Position numbers and translations under genes: made by a program. The notes beneath the pieces are model-generated. The model worked only from the letters and a program-made list of their open reading frames with translations, searched no databases and was not told the DNA's origin. Positions 21,940 through 31,665 of a stretch of DNA of 64,000 nucleotides are shown here, in pieces (position 1 is the first letter of the stretch; each line of letters begins with the position of its first letter). The stretch is from the NCBI GenBank assembly GCA_023362775.1, contig JALMGJ010000001.1:63436001-63500000 (forward strand), read 5' to 3'. This stretch comes from Charina bottae (taxonomy: Eukaryota; Chordata; Lepidosauria; Squamata; Charinaidae).

Positions 21940-22085
21940 AAGGTTCTCAGTCATCCAGGTGGAATTGTCTGTAGCTTGAATCATGTCAACTGGATTTCTA
22001 TTTTCTCAGTGGAAACATTTCGCTCCTTATCCAAGGAGCTTCTTCAGTCTGAGCAGTTGAGCTCAACTGCTGGTGACCCCGTGCA
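21940..22085. repeat. Interspersed repeat with hairpin 'aaggagcttcttcag'
   Basis: The text agtcatccaggtggaattgt, ctggatttctattttctcag and ggaaacatttcgctccttat, then ccaaggagcttcttcagtct, is a repeat seen in many fish and reptile genomes. On the minus strand it contains CTGAAGA, a 7-bp stem GCTCCTT/AAGGAGC and GAAA. The family is not assigned. Confidence 0.5.
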
Positions 22086-22460
22086 CACTTCTATATAGTT
22101 TTCTCGACAACAATTTGGCAGCGATTTACCCCCACCTTCTTCTGGGATAATTTTTGACTTCACAGTCTAATTTCCTAGTGGTATCCCATTCACCAGGTCT
22201 GACTGTTCCTGGCTTTTTCTGAGTTTAGCCAAGGTTAACCAACTGCTGCCAAAATTCCCAGCGTGCACCTCTCTCATTTCTTTTCTTGCAAAAAGAAGCG
22301 GGGAAGGTAAGTTCTCGTAATAACCCCCACCCCACCCCACTTGGAAAGCAGAAACAGTCACGAAAACAAGCAAAGAAACCTCCATGCGTTTGATTCATGC
22401 ATCCTGGCCAGACTGTCAAGCAGAGAACAAGGACCCCGAGGGGGAAGAGCCGTAACTTAC

Positions 22461-22736
22461 TTTTGTAAGGAACGCATCACTCCTTATCGTCTCCACCATC
22501 TCTCTGCCCGAAGGGTGGACCTTCGCCACATGCCCCCACATTCTCTCCCAGGTCTGCCCATCAATCGGAAAGCCACTTTTGTTGACAAGGAACACTGCTC
22601 CTCCATCTTTGTCCTCCTCTTCCGAGCCCCCGTTGTTGGCAGTACTGAGCGTCCGAGCGTGGGAGCTTCTGGAACGGCCCCCTTTGTCTCCCTTGGGGTG
22701 GGAGTTGTGGGAAGCGTTGGAGCTGGAGCCGGTCAT
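22461..22736 (-). CDS. VASH2: VASH2 coding exon 1 (start codon exon)
   Basis: The start codon at 22736 opens a 276-nt exon (92 codons, phase 0 end) closed by the donor gtaagt. It encodes [20 protein letters not shown], a serine-rich basic stretch with RSRSSHAR, then [11 protein letters not shown] and the conserved core [20 protein letters not shown] and KVHP. This is the vasohibin N-terminus. The EEEDKDGG and RSRSSHAR blocks fit VASH2 rather than VASH1. With exons 2-4 (15693-15781, 13481-13537, 3382-3456) it gives an unbroken frame of about 166 residues reaching the catalytic cysteine. VASH2 with SVBP detyrosinates alpha-tubulin in the cytosol and also affects angiogenesis. The gene appears intact where visible. 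Confidence 0.96.
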
Positions 22737-22914
22737 CGTGAGCTCTCAAGGAACCAGCAGTCCAACAGAAGACGGACCCCCGTCAGTGTCCCGTCAAGCG
22801 AGCCCGCTCCATTCTGCCCCCTGCTCCCGCCGAACGAATCAGGCCGACATGAAATTGCTTGCTAGCAGCTGCCAAGCAGGTGGCGGGGGGGCTTGTTCCT
22901 CATACAGACAGAAT
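22737..22914 (-). other. VASH2: Probable 5' untranslated part of VASH2 first coding exon
   Basis: On the minus strand a good acceptor (ccgtgtgtctttgtag) at 22915-22916 precedes GC-rich sequence leading to the start codon at 22736. This would pair with the consensus donor CAG|GTAAGG at 24066-24068. Transcript data would be needed to confirm this splice. Confidence 0.45.
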
Positions 22915-22969
22915 CTACAAAGACACACGGAGTGGAGAACAACATGGTGTCAGCAGCATCGAGCAGCCA

Positions 22970-23125
22970 AGCTCTACCTTCCAACCAAGTGCCTTCCAGC
23001 CATGTCAAACTACAACTTCTATCACCCCCAGGCAGCACAGGGATACAATCCAGGCTGGCTGGGGATGATGAGCATTGCAGTCACAGACATCTGGAGAGCA
23101 TCAGGTTGGAGAAGGCAGGGCTAGA
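22970..23125. repeat. MITE relic ('actacaacttctatcacc')
   Basis: The text ccttccagccatgtcaaact, acaacttctatcacccccag, ccaggctggctggggatgat and tctggagagcatcaggttgg is the same near-palindromic MITE type as 16775-16895. It lies in the probable 5' intron of VASH2. Confidence 0.5.
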
Positions 23126-23702
23126 TAAAACAGCCCGTTTCCAGAGAGTTTGTGGGGATGTTCACATTCCCTGCTTAGTGTGGTTGCTTGGTTTGCATGC
23201 CACACTGAATTAAATAACCAAATTTAATGGGCTGGGGGTACAAAATAAGGCAAGCCTCGCCCCCCCACCCCACCCCACCCCTGTCAAGGTTAATAGTAAC
23301 CAAGCTTAGGATGCTGCCTGCTGTGCACGTGCAGCTGAGGTCTTTGACCTGGTTAAGCCTGTGGTGTGAACACAGCCACCGAGTATTCTGTATCAGCTGG
23401 AAATAGCAAACGACAGAAGGGCCTCTCTCAAAGACGCATTTTATTCTATTCACTTGTCAAACAAAAGGGTACTGGAAGAGCTCGCTCTTCTACAGCAATC
23501 CTCAGGCTGCCTCTCACCAGGGGGCGACAGCAGCCAGCCAAAAAGCCTTTCTTTCCGTCTGAGAAATGTCTCACAAAAGGCACGGGGCGCCTCGCTGTTG
23601 CGGGCTAGCTCCTAGATTTCGAACAGAGTAGCCGGGGTTAACGCGACTCTGCCACGCAGAGTGGACGGTTGCCGCCACAGCTTTTGGTTGAGACCCATTA
23701 AG

Positions 23703-23706
<4 letters not shown>

Positions 23707-23735
<29 letters not shown>
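23707..23735. repeat. (CA)n microsatellite
   Basis: About 14 CA units. Confidence 0.97.
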
Positions 23736-23739
<4 letters not shown>

Positions 23740-23779
23740 CCTGAGGGAAGAGCCCAGCAGCTCTGTGCGCATTCCCACG

Positions 23780-24420
23780 TTCACCACCCTGCTCTTCATT
23801 GTTCAGAGGCTGGAAAGCTCAAAGGCATGCAGCCACCAGGCTCGGGCTGCTGCAAGGAAGAAGCACGCAAGCTTCCACAGCGCTTTGGCAACCCCCGTGC
23901 GGGACGATTTGGGCTCTGGAATACGTACGTGTGAAACGAAGCCAAAGGCTGTCCCCGCTACCGCAAGCCTTTTCTTTTTCTCCTGGAGATGGTTCCCCCG
24001 CATCGCTCGCTCGGCCACGAGGACCCCACCCATTCGCCCGCTCCAGCTGCGCGGCCGTTAGCCTTACCTGGTCGCGGGGGGGATTCATTGCACCGGAGCC
24101 TCTCCAGGCGGCTGCGGCTGATGCTGCTCCTGCAGCTGACTCGCTCGCCTTCGCCTTAGTCCATGTTCCATGATCAAGTGTTACTCCCTGACATGTAACC
24201 ATGTTACCCGGCAGCCGCCGACATTCGGAGCGTCCCCATTGGGCGCCGCAACAAAGAGGGGCGGTCTTATGGGAGCCGGGAAGCGGCTCATAGAGGCGTT
24301 GCAGACTTCTGATTGGCCGGGGTCTCAGCAGGCCAGCAAGGCCAGCCCGGGAAATCTGATCGCTTGGCATCTGAAACCCCTCAGTCATTTCAGTACGAGC
24401 TTGGGCAGGGGGCTCTCCTC
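23780..24420 (-). promoter_or_regulatory. VASH2: CpG-rich probable VASH2 promoter and 5' exon
   Basis: This is the only CpG-rich stretch near VASH2 that is not made of repeats. On the minus strand CCAAT boxes occur at about 24237-24241 and 24312-24316, with a GC box (RC of ggggcggtc) near 24261. A consensus splice donor CAG|GTAAGG sits at 24066-24068, so a 5' untranslated exon would end at 24068 and transcription would start around 24100-24300. Nothing in it looks like coding sequence. Promoter activity is inferred from composition, motifs and position only. Confidence 0.6.
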
Positions 24421-25785
24421 AAGAGGTAAGAATTTCCTGATGATACTGCACGCCACGAGGTACGTCGATGCGCTGTACATCAATAGTTAAGTGAATGATC
24501 TGAATCCTCCAGCATGTTTTTTTATAGTGATTAAGGCGAATTGGTTACAGTAGGACTTACAGGCCATTACCCATGGTTGTCTAGGTTTTCACAACCTGCT
24601 GGGCTACAATGTTTGGATAATGTGTGGGGCTTTGCAAACAACAGTCGCTTTCAAATAAACATGCTTAGGATTGCCCTATAAGGTTTGGGGTCTTCCTGAC
24701 AAGGTTTTTAGTGTGCAATCACTTTGAACCATGCCAAAAGTTATACAGCATCTTCGACTTCTTTCTTCTGTTTTCTAACCACGTTACACCCGTTAAAAAG
24801 GAAAGATGGAATAGCCTTTTTTTTTGGGGGGGGGGGGGAGCATTACAACTTGTTCTTTTTAAAGCACCCTGAGAATAAATCCTGTTGTGTTCAGTGAAAC
24901 TTATTTTTTGTTAGGCATATTTATGATAATGTAAGTGCACTAATGCTTTTCACCTGTAACTCAGAGAAGCCCTAACATACCAGGCATAATTTGAGCCAGA
25001 CCTCACTGGTATTCATTTTCAGAAAAAACTTTTCAGTGTTATATCTCAGCCTCAGAATATGTTCAGCTCTAACAAAGGGAAGACGTCTATGTATGAAGAT
25101 AAAATTGATTAATAACAAGTAACTGCCCAGTTACTCATACTGCCCAGTCTCTTAAGATCTGGAAGCTGAGTCAAGCTTAAATTTGCCATAGTATGGCTTA
25201 CATGCAGCTATATCTACACCAACTTGTTTGCAGGAATGAATTGGACATTCAACTATTTACATGGTTGTAGTTCACCCTAGTCTCTATGCACAAATGTGCT
25301 CTGTACTGGAGGCTTCACACTGGGAGAAGGGGGAAGATATTGCTAGATGTAAATGAACATGGAATTCAGATTATTACAGAAAGACAAAGATGCCTCTTTT
25401 TCCTGTGAATCTGCTGCATGGTAAGGATTTTTCAGACTTATTAACTCTTAGTTCTAGTATATACTGTCAACAAATGAAACACAAATATTTTGTGACTGAA
25501 TTTCCCCAATGCCGTCTCTCAGCATCCTTGTTCTCTAAATTGAAAAAACTATTGATAAGTGACTCCTATTCAGGGCAGTGTTGGAAGGTGTTTGGGACAT
25601 AGAGAAACCAAGGGCTAGCTCAACCAAAGAGATACAGAATATAACTCCTTAAAAGGCATGCCCAGCGAAAAACCTTTGCTAGTGATCATGATGGATATTG
25701 AGCTTAATCAACTCTATGATGAACATTCAATCTAAGTACATACAGTTCATCTGAATACACAAGTCTCAGAAATACAACTGGATGC
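24421..25785. other. Intergenic sequence upstream of VASH2
   Basis: Unique-looking sequence between the CpG-rich region and retroposon copy B. It has a T/G homopolymer pair near 24818-24839. No exon or element was recognised. Distal VASH2 regulatory elements could lie here, but nothing in the sequence shows it. Confidence 0.4.
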
Positions 25786-27650
25786 GACTTCCGGTGGGAA
25801 TATGGCCGACTGAACAGCTGTGTCCACGAGCTCCGCAGACAGGACAGCGGAGGCTTTTTTTGGGGCTCGGGCAGGCTGTTCCCTGAAGCCCAAGAGCGCT
25901 TTCATGACAAAGAAAATGCTTGGAATCATCTCATCTGTTCTCCAAAACATCGTCTTGTAGCCAGAGAATCGCAAACAGCGTTCGCAATGCTCCGGTAAGA
26001 GATGACGGGAGGCGGGGATGTCACCATTTCCAAGCCGCGCTGTAGCCTTAAAGGGACATTAGGTCGAACAACCCCATTTCTAAATCATTCAATTTATATA
26101 CTTTTTAAGTTTATGTACCCCAAGAGAGGCTTTCTACAGCAAGAAGTGGACTCTTTTGGTTCTTATCGTTATTTTTGGATTAAATTTTTAAAATCTTTTT
26201 AAGTTTTGGCTTGTTTTCCCATTTAAAGATTAAGGGGGGCTGAGAATAAATAATTGCCTCCCTGTTATTTTTGTACTGACTTTGAAGGATTTGATATTTT
26301 GACTTTGAAGGATTTGATATTTTCCTACACTTTGATATTTATTTTGATATTTTCCTACACTTTTTCTGAACACTTTTTCCTACACATTTTCCTGAATTTG
26401 TTGTTTTGAATCTCCAGCCTTCTGTTCACTTTCTTTGAGAGCTGCTTGTTAGCACACTTTCTCTTGTTTCAATTTCATTCGGAAACTTTCCACCAACTCA
26501 TTAACTCCTATCTGCGTGAGTCAAGTACCTAGGGGGCTCCATAATCTACTGCCTGAAACATGGAGGATTTCAAGGAGACGTTCTCAGAGTTCCATTGTGA
26601 GTTTAAGCAGACCTACAAACAGATTTTGTCAGATTCCTGTCAAGTTATTTTGCAAGATATTCAGGACATTATGGAAAATATCTGCTTTAAAATGTATCAT
26701 CTGGCTGAGAACATCATGGAAGAAGCTGAAGATTTTAATAAAGATAGAGATGTTTTTACTGACAGTGAGATTGAAGTCTTTGTTGAAATGTCAGGTGAAG
26801 AGTTTATTCTGGTGCTGAAGGGGTTAAAGGAACAGCCTGAATGGCAAATCACAAACAGTGCTGTTTTTCTGAGGGAATGTTATGGGAAAGAAGAAGTCTT
26901 GCTCTGTGGGAGGTTCTGAGTTTTTAAGGGGGGCAGTTGGGCTGTTTGATTTCTGTATGAAAAATGCCTTGTGTGTAATATGGAGAAATGTAATTGTCTT
27001 GGTATATTTCAAAGTGGGGTAAAAATGTAAGAATGATTAATTGGGTTGATAATGAGGCTTTTATTATTTCATTTCTCTTTAATGATTTGTATTAAGACTT
27101 ATGGACTCTTTTTAAGATTTGTCTGATTTTTAAGATTTATAAGGTAATTATAAGGTATAATAATAATAGTTTGGTTTTTAGGTTTAGTAGAGTTAAGATT
27201 GTTGTATTATCAATTATAAAAGTAGACAATTTATGTTTTTATAATTTGATTTTTATTATAGTGGACAGAAATATATAGAATAGTGGTAGGAACGGAATAA
27301 TTAAATAAATGTTGTTTTTTGGGGGAGGGAAGTTGATTTAGAGATTTATATACTTCTTTTTTTTCAATATAAGAGAAAGGAGCAATTGCATTAGTGATTT
27401 ATATATGTGCTAATGGAATGGTTTATAGAAATAATGTGATCTTGGTTTGATTTAGAGTAAGGGATTGAGTATGGAAATTGCTGTATATTCTTGTTGTTGA
27501 AAGTCAGAAGTCACCTCTTCTTGTAATTGTAAAAAAAATTCTTTTGTTTTCACACTTTTTTATTTTTTTTATTTGTAGTTTTTTTTTGGTGTTTTTTTTT
27601 TTTTGTAGTTTCTATCCTTGTCTTAAATCTAATAAAATTCTTATTCTCTT
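25786..27650 (+). mobile_element. Non-autonomous L1-like retroposon with its own ORF (copy B)
   Basis: It begins cgacttccggtgggaatatg and aligns with the reverse complement of copy A (6649-8500). Examples are gaatcgcaaacagcgtt, caccatttccaagccgcgct, gtagccttaaagggacat and caaccccatttctaaatca. The ORF lies at 26560-26919 and the 3' end is taataaaattcttattctct. Length (about 1.86 kb) and layout equal copy A. No target duplication or clear A tail was found, so it is older or its 3' end is eroded. Confidence 0.8.
26560..26919 (+). CDS. Small ORF of L1-like retroposon (copy B), 119 aa
   Basis: The protein starts MEDFKETFSEFHCEFKQTYK and aligns with the copy A protein over its whole length up to the region after the acidic ITNSAVFLRECYGKE/ISKIDLLVECHEK block, where this copy ends earlier. 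Shared blocks are QDIQDI.EN, DRDVF, EIEVFVEMSGEEFI/EIGIFIEMLDEDWI and the REC/VEC segment. It is acidic and helix-rich, with no enzymatic motif. An intact frame in a copy without a visible duplication hints at constraint, but two copies cannot prove it. Confidence 0.6.
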   Translation: MEDFKETFSEFHCEFKQTYKQILSDSCQVILQDIQDIMENICFKMYHLAENIMEEAEDFNKDRDVFTDSEIEVFVEMSGEEFILVLKGLKEQPEWQITNSAVFLRECYGKEEVLLCGRF

Positions 27651-28930
27651 ATGAATGTAGTGAAGTAGTGAAGGAATTTTTGTTACTCTGGATCAGTATT
27701 GACTTAGAGTAGGGCATGAATGAATGAATATGTTTTCACTACCCTCTATTGGTCAACTGGAAGAGCACTCATTGGCTCGCGGTGTCTGCATTTTGAAGTC
27801 AGCAGAAGTAAATACAATTGGAGGTTGAATCCAGTCTGCTTTGTAAGGGATTGGAGAGTGGAAACAGTGCAGTGTAGAAGTTGTTTATCTTGATCCATTT
27901 CAATCCTGTTAAGGCCAGGACTGGCACTGCCTTCATAGTTCAGGTGGATGATCTTTGCCAATGAGAAATAGAGAACATGTTCCTGTTGAATATGATAAAC
28001 ATCTTGTTGGCTCTTGAGTTGATAGCAAGAGGCAGGAAAAAAATTCTACCTAGGATAGCACTCACCAACCTGGCACCCTCTAGATATGTTGAATAGCAAC
28101 TCCGATCATCTCTGACCAGTACAGCTATAGGTCATAGTTGGGAGGGGGGCACTGAAAGTTGTAATTCAACATACTGCAAAAATGTCAAGTTAGGAAGGTG
28201 AAATTCCTACAGCTTTCCCCAAACACTCAAATTCAGTGATGGGATTTCAATTAAAATCAGATTCTCCCTGTAGTAGGCTGCCTCATGAATTAATTTCAAA
28301 CAGAGAAGTACTGAATACATGTGGCATATCAGTTTTTGTGGCCTGGCATGGCTGCTGTTCTGCTGGCGTGAGGAAAAGGGGAAAGCAGCTCACTTCTGGC
28401 CTTGAAGGGTAGCTGTGTTGTCATGAGGCCTGATGAGTTGACCTGGCTACTAGCTAGGGCTGTTGTGGTGAGAAGTCAAGACGGCAGTCCCATTGGTCCA
28501 GCTTGGTATATAGGTGTTGGGGGCTAGGGGCCTAGTGGGGACACCAGTGCCGGATTTAGACATGGTGAGGCCCTGTGTTATATAAACCTTGGAGGCCCCT
28601 TGTTAAAAAATTACACCAGAAGGTCTCACAAAGATGTGTACCAAAACAGGACCCTGGGTCACCACAAAAAAATTGAAAACATATCTATCTATCTATCATA
28701 TTTATATGCCTTTTAATTACAGATAAAGCCATTTTAAAACTACACGTACTTTAAAAACTACAGTACACATGAAAGCCTCTACAGTACACATGAAATAAAA
28801 TTCTAAAATACCTGGATTTAAAGGTTTCTCAAAATGTATCACAATATCTTGAATTAAATATATCAAAATAGATAGATACACCACCAGTTGAGACAAGTTG
28901 ATGGTTAAAAGGGCCATTTAGTCTTTGGGG
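27651..28930. other. Intergenic sequence with MITE relic and short ATCT run
   Basis: A decayed near-palindromic MITE lies at 28060-28195 (accaacctggcaccctctag ... ggaggggggcactgaaagtt). 28550-28690 resembles a degraded 'cagtgccggatttag' repeat ending in a short (ATCT)n at 28683-28698. Nothing else was recognised. Confidence 0.4.
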
Positions 28931-28949
28931 TAAGATTAATATTTCTAAA

Positions 28950-29190
28950 ATGATTGTGGGGGGTTTTTTGGTGCCTTCGAGTCAGTATTGACTCCTGGCA
29001 ACTGCATGGACAAGTCCCTGCAGTTTTCTTGGCAAAATTTTCAGAAGTGGTTTGCCATTGCCTGCTTCCTAGGGCTGAGAGAGTGACTGGCCCAAGGCAA
29101 CCCCAGCTAGCTTTGTGCCTAAGGTGGGAGTAGAACTCACAGTCTCCCGGTTTCTAGCCTGGTGCCTTAACCACTACACCAAATGGGTCT
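28950..29190. repeat. SINE-like repeat ('gtgccttcgagtcag')
   Basis: The text gtgccttcgagtcagtattg, actcctggcaactgcatgga, gcagttttcttggcaaaatt and tggtttgccattgcctgctt, with the tail ggtgccttaaccactacacc, is a widespread squamate retroposon. A scrap of the same head is at 63807-63840 and the tail is shared with 29750-30030. Confidence 0.6.
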
Positions 29191-29261
29191 CTCAAAATGA
29201 ATATTACATTAAGATTACTGTGTATCTTAAGAGGGATCCTAACGTTGATTTCCAATAGATA

Positions 29262-30240
29262 CTATACATAGATAAGTTATTGAGGAAAATTTTATGGCAG
29301 GCTAAAGCCTGTAGAATATATTTGGCTAAATTGAGGCTACCTTATGATGATGGCAACTCTAACCTACTAGATTTTCAAATACATCACTATTCTTTTATTT
29401 TAACATCTATATGCAGGGAGGGGGGATTGAGAGATAACAATTACTCTCCTCTTTGGAGAACAAGTGTGTAACACCTTAGAAATCTTGGCAGGTTTAGAGT
29501 CCAGATATATTAAATTGGGATCTTTGCTTACTGTTTTGAAAGCTTTATTAATAGGGAAGCAATTATATTTTGATCCTAAATCACAAATTGATGCTAGGAT
29601 ATAACTCAAATTTGAAAATCGAAGAAAAGATGCTCTATTGGAATGTTTTGTTTAAACAAAGGATTAATACTTTAAATCAGCTGATTTCTAATGATTATTT
29701 TAAAGATTTTGAGAGATTGTGTTTTGAGTTTGATTTATCCCTAACATAGGTGGGGCAGTGTGTGCAACTGAAACGTACAATTTATTTAATTAATTTTTAT
29801 CCTGCCTTTATTATTTTTATAAATAACTCAAGGCAAACATACCTAATACTCCTTCCTCCTCCTATTTTCCCCACAACAACAACCCTGTGAGGTGAGTTGG
29901 GCTGAGAGAGAGTGACTGGCCCAAGGTCACCCAGCCGGCTTTCATGCCTAAGGCGGGACTAGAACTCTCAGTCTCCTGGTTTCTAGCCTGTTGCTTTAAC
30001 CACTAGACCAAACTGGCTCCCTTAATAATAACTAAATAATGTGGCCTGGATGCTTTAGCAACCTCCAAGATACCTGCAATTTTAGCTTTTTTTAAGAGAT
30101 GCAGCACTTGAACGGAAGCCTAGAATTCAATTTTATAAGGTGTTAAAATGTGAAATGAAAGTCAGTATTAGTTTTAGAACTATATTAGAATGGTGGACTG
30201 AAGAATTGGAATATCCAGTTTTGGAAAATCAATGGATCCA
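29262..30240 (+). pseudogene. Old L1-class LINE ORF2 relic, interrupted by a SINE
   Basis: 29280-29471 reads LLRKILWQAKACRIYLAKL-like text followed by DDGNSNLLDFQIHHYSFIL. It corresponds to the C-terminal ORF2 segment KFIWQGKKLRIKYKVLQ...GGLGLPDLKLYY of the L1 at 53610-54791. 30140-30240 (FRTILEWWTEELEYPVLENQ) looks like a later part of the same protein. Many stops and frameshifts make it a relic. A SINE at about 29750-30030 splits it. Confidence 0.5.
29750..30030. repeat. SINE/L2-tail repeat
   Basis: The text tatcctgcctttattatttt, tataaataactcaaggcaaa, aacaaccctgtgaggtgagt, gactggcccaaggtcaccca and gttgctttaaccactagacc is a common reptile retroposon tail in reverse orientation relative to its A-rich end. 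Confidence 0.6.
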
Positions 30241-30242
30241 GG

Positions 30243-30657
30243 TGTCGGACTCGCTTTGCTTGCCTGCCATGTATTTGAGCCAACACGTGTCCAGCCGTAT
30301 AGAAGCCGACTCGTGTCAGCCTGCTTTGTAGCTGCTACTTTGCACCAAAGAGAATTGCCTCCCTCGCATTCCTTCGCTGACTGAGACAAACTGAGGACTC
30401 TGATAAGACACCTGGACTCTCCTTAAACTTCACAAGTTGGGAGGGGGGAAGATCAGGAGTGGGGAAAAGGTTGTTTTGAAACTAACAAGGGATGAGGTCA
30501 GAGGGATGTTCTTAACTTTGAATGCTTGGCACCAAAACGTATTCAGAGCTTTGCAGCCGTCCCATGTAGCTGTATTCTAATAAATGAATTCTTTTAGCAT
30601 TCTGATGAATTGTCTGGAGAATTTCTTAAGTTAGATACTGGCACTGGGATCATCACA
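30243..30657 (+). mobile_element. 5' LTR of Ty3/gypsy element
   Basis: It starts TGTCGGACTC and ends gggatcatcaca, just as the unrelated-position solo LTR at 42184-42553 starts TGTCAGGG and ends ggggtcatcaca. An AATAAA lies at about 30580. The end was set by comparison with that solo LTR, because the partner 3' LTR is missing. I see no obvious tRNA primer site after it. Confidence 0.6.
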
Positions 30658-31665
30658 GAAAGCTCTGAATCACAAATAATGGCAACCTGCCCTGAGGACA
30701 CTGTTCTTTCTGAGACAGCAGTACCTTCTGTGGACCCAGGGTTATCAAGCGATCTGGACTTAGCTGTTATGGATGAGTGGCAAGAGGAAGAACTCATCCC
30801 AGGGACTGGAGGTGTCCTCCTAACAGGAGTAAGACTTTCCCAGTCCCCCATGTCAGAACAACCCATGGTGTGCAATACCATGATGGATTTATTGGCAGGC
30901 TTCCCAACTGAAGAAACCTGAGACATGCCAAATAGAAAGCCCCAGGTGAAGGAAGAACTACAGAAAAGATCCAGCTCCAGGAACAGAGGGGAGGTTAGTC
31001 ATCCCAGGATGGAGTGGCAGAATTTTGGAGCCCGACCCAAAATTCAGTTCGCAGAGATGGAGATGGGTCCAAACCCCCCAATATGGGAGGCAAGAGACAG
31101 ATGGTCGAAAGCAATTGGACACAACACAGATCCAGAGGCTGCTCGGCATGTGACCATGGAGCGAGGATCCCGATCCGAATCGGGGCGGTGGAACGTCAGG
31201 TATCAGAGCTTGGAAATCGTATGGAAGGCTTACAAGGCATCATTGAAGCAGTGAGTCAACAAGTGAGCCAAATAGCCATGGCCACTACCGGCCAACAATT
31301 CACCAGAGGCCCCGGCCAACAATTTGCGACAAACCCACGAGAAGAAAACGTCTCGGCTCACCACAGCACCACCAGTGTTAGACCCCAGCCTGCACCTTTT
31401 TCACCAGGGCTGGGACACCAAACTAGTGGTGGGGTTGTAGGAATACAAGATCTGAAAGTGAAATTCAGAGGCAATCCAAAGCAATTGGCATGGTTCATGA
31501 ATCAGGTTCGTGGATTCATGGACGCATGGGGAAGACATTTCCTGGATGACAACTCAAAAATCCGATACCTTAGAGCACACTAAGATGAAGCGGCCAATTG
31601 GGCGGTGGATCTGTACGACGCTGAAGCTGATCCCATGGCAATACTCCAACTTAAAAGTAGCGTTT
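30658..31665 (+). pseudogene. Ty3/gypsy gag remnant
   Basis: Overlapping frames (30610-30921, 30925-31254, 31014-31583) together look like a decayed gag. The frame ending at 31583 has a coiled-coil-like ERQVSELGNRMEGLQGIIEA and the start of a capsid domain, LKVKFRGNPKQLAWFMNQVR. That domain is cut by a stop after KIRYLRAH and continues DEAANWAVDLYDAEADP. The rest of capsid, the zinc knuckle and the protease are absent. Sequence jumps at about 31665 straight to the lead-in of reverse transcriptase, so there is an internal deletion. Confidence 0.7.

Noticed and set aside
23765..24388. Protein-coding exon in the CpG island
   Set aside because: Frames on both strands are GC-driven and I recognised no conserved protein. 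Promoter and 5' UTR are more likely.
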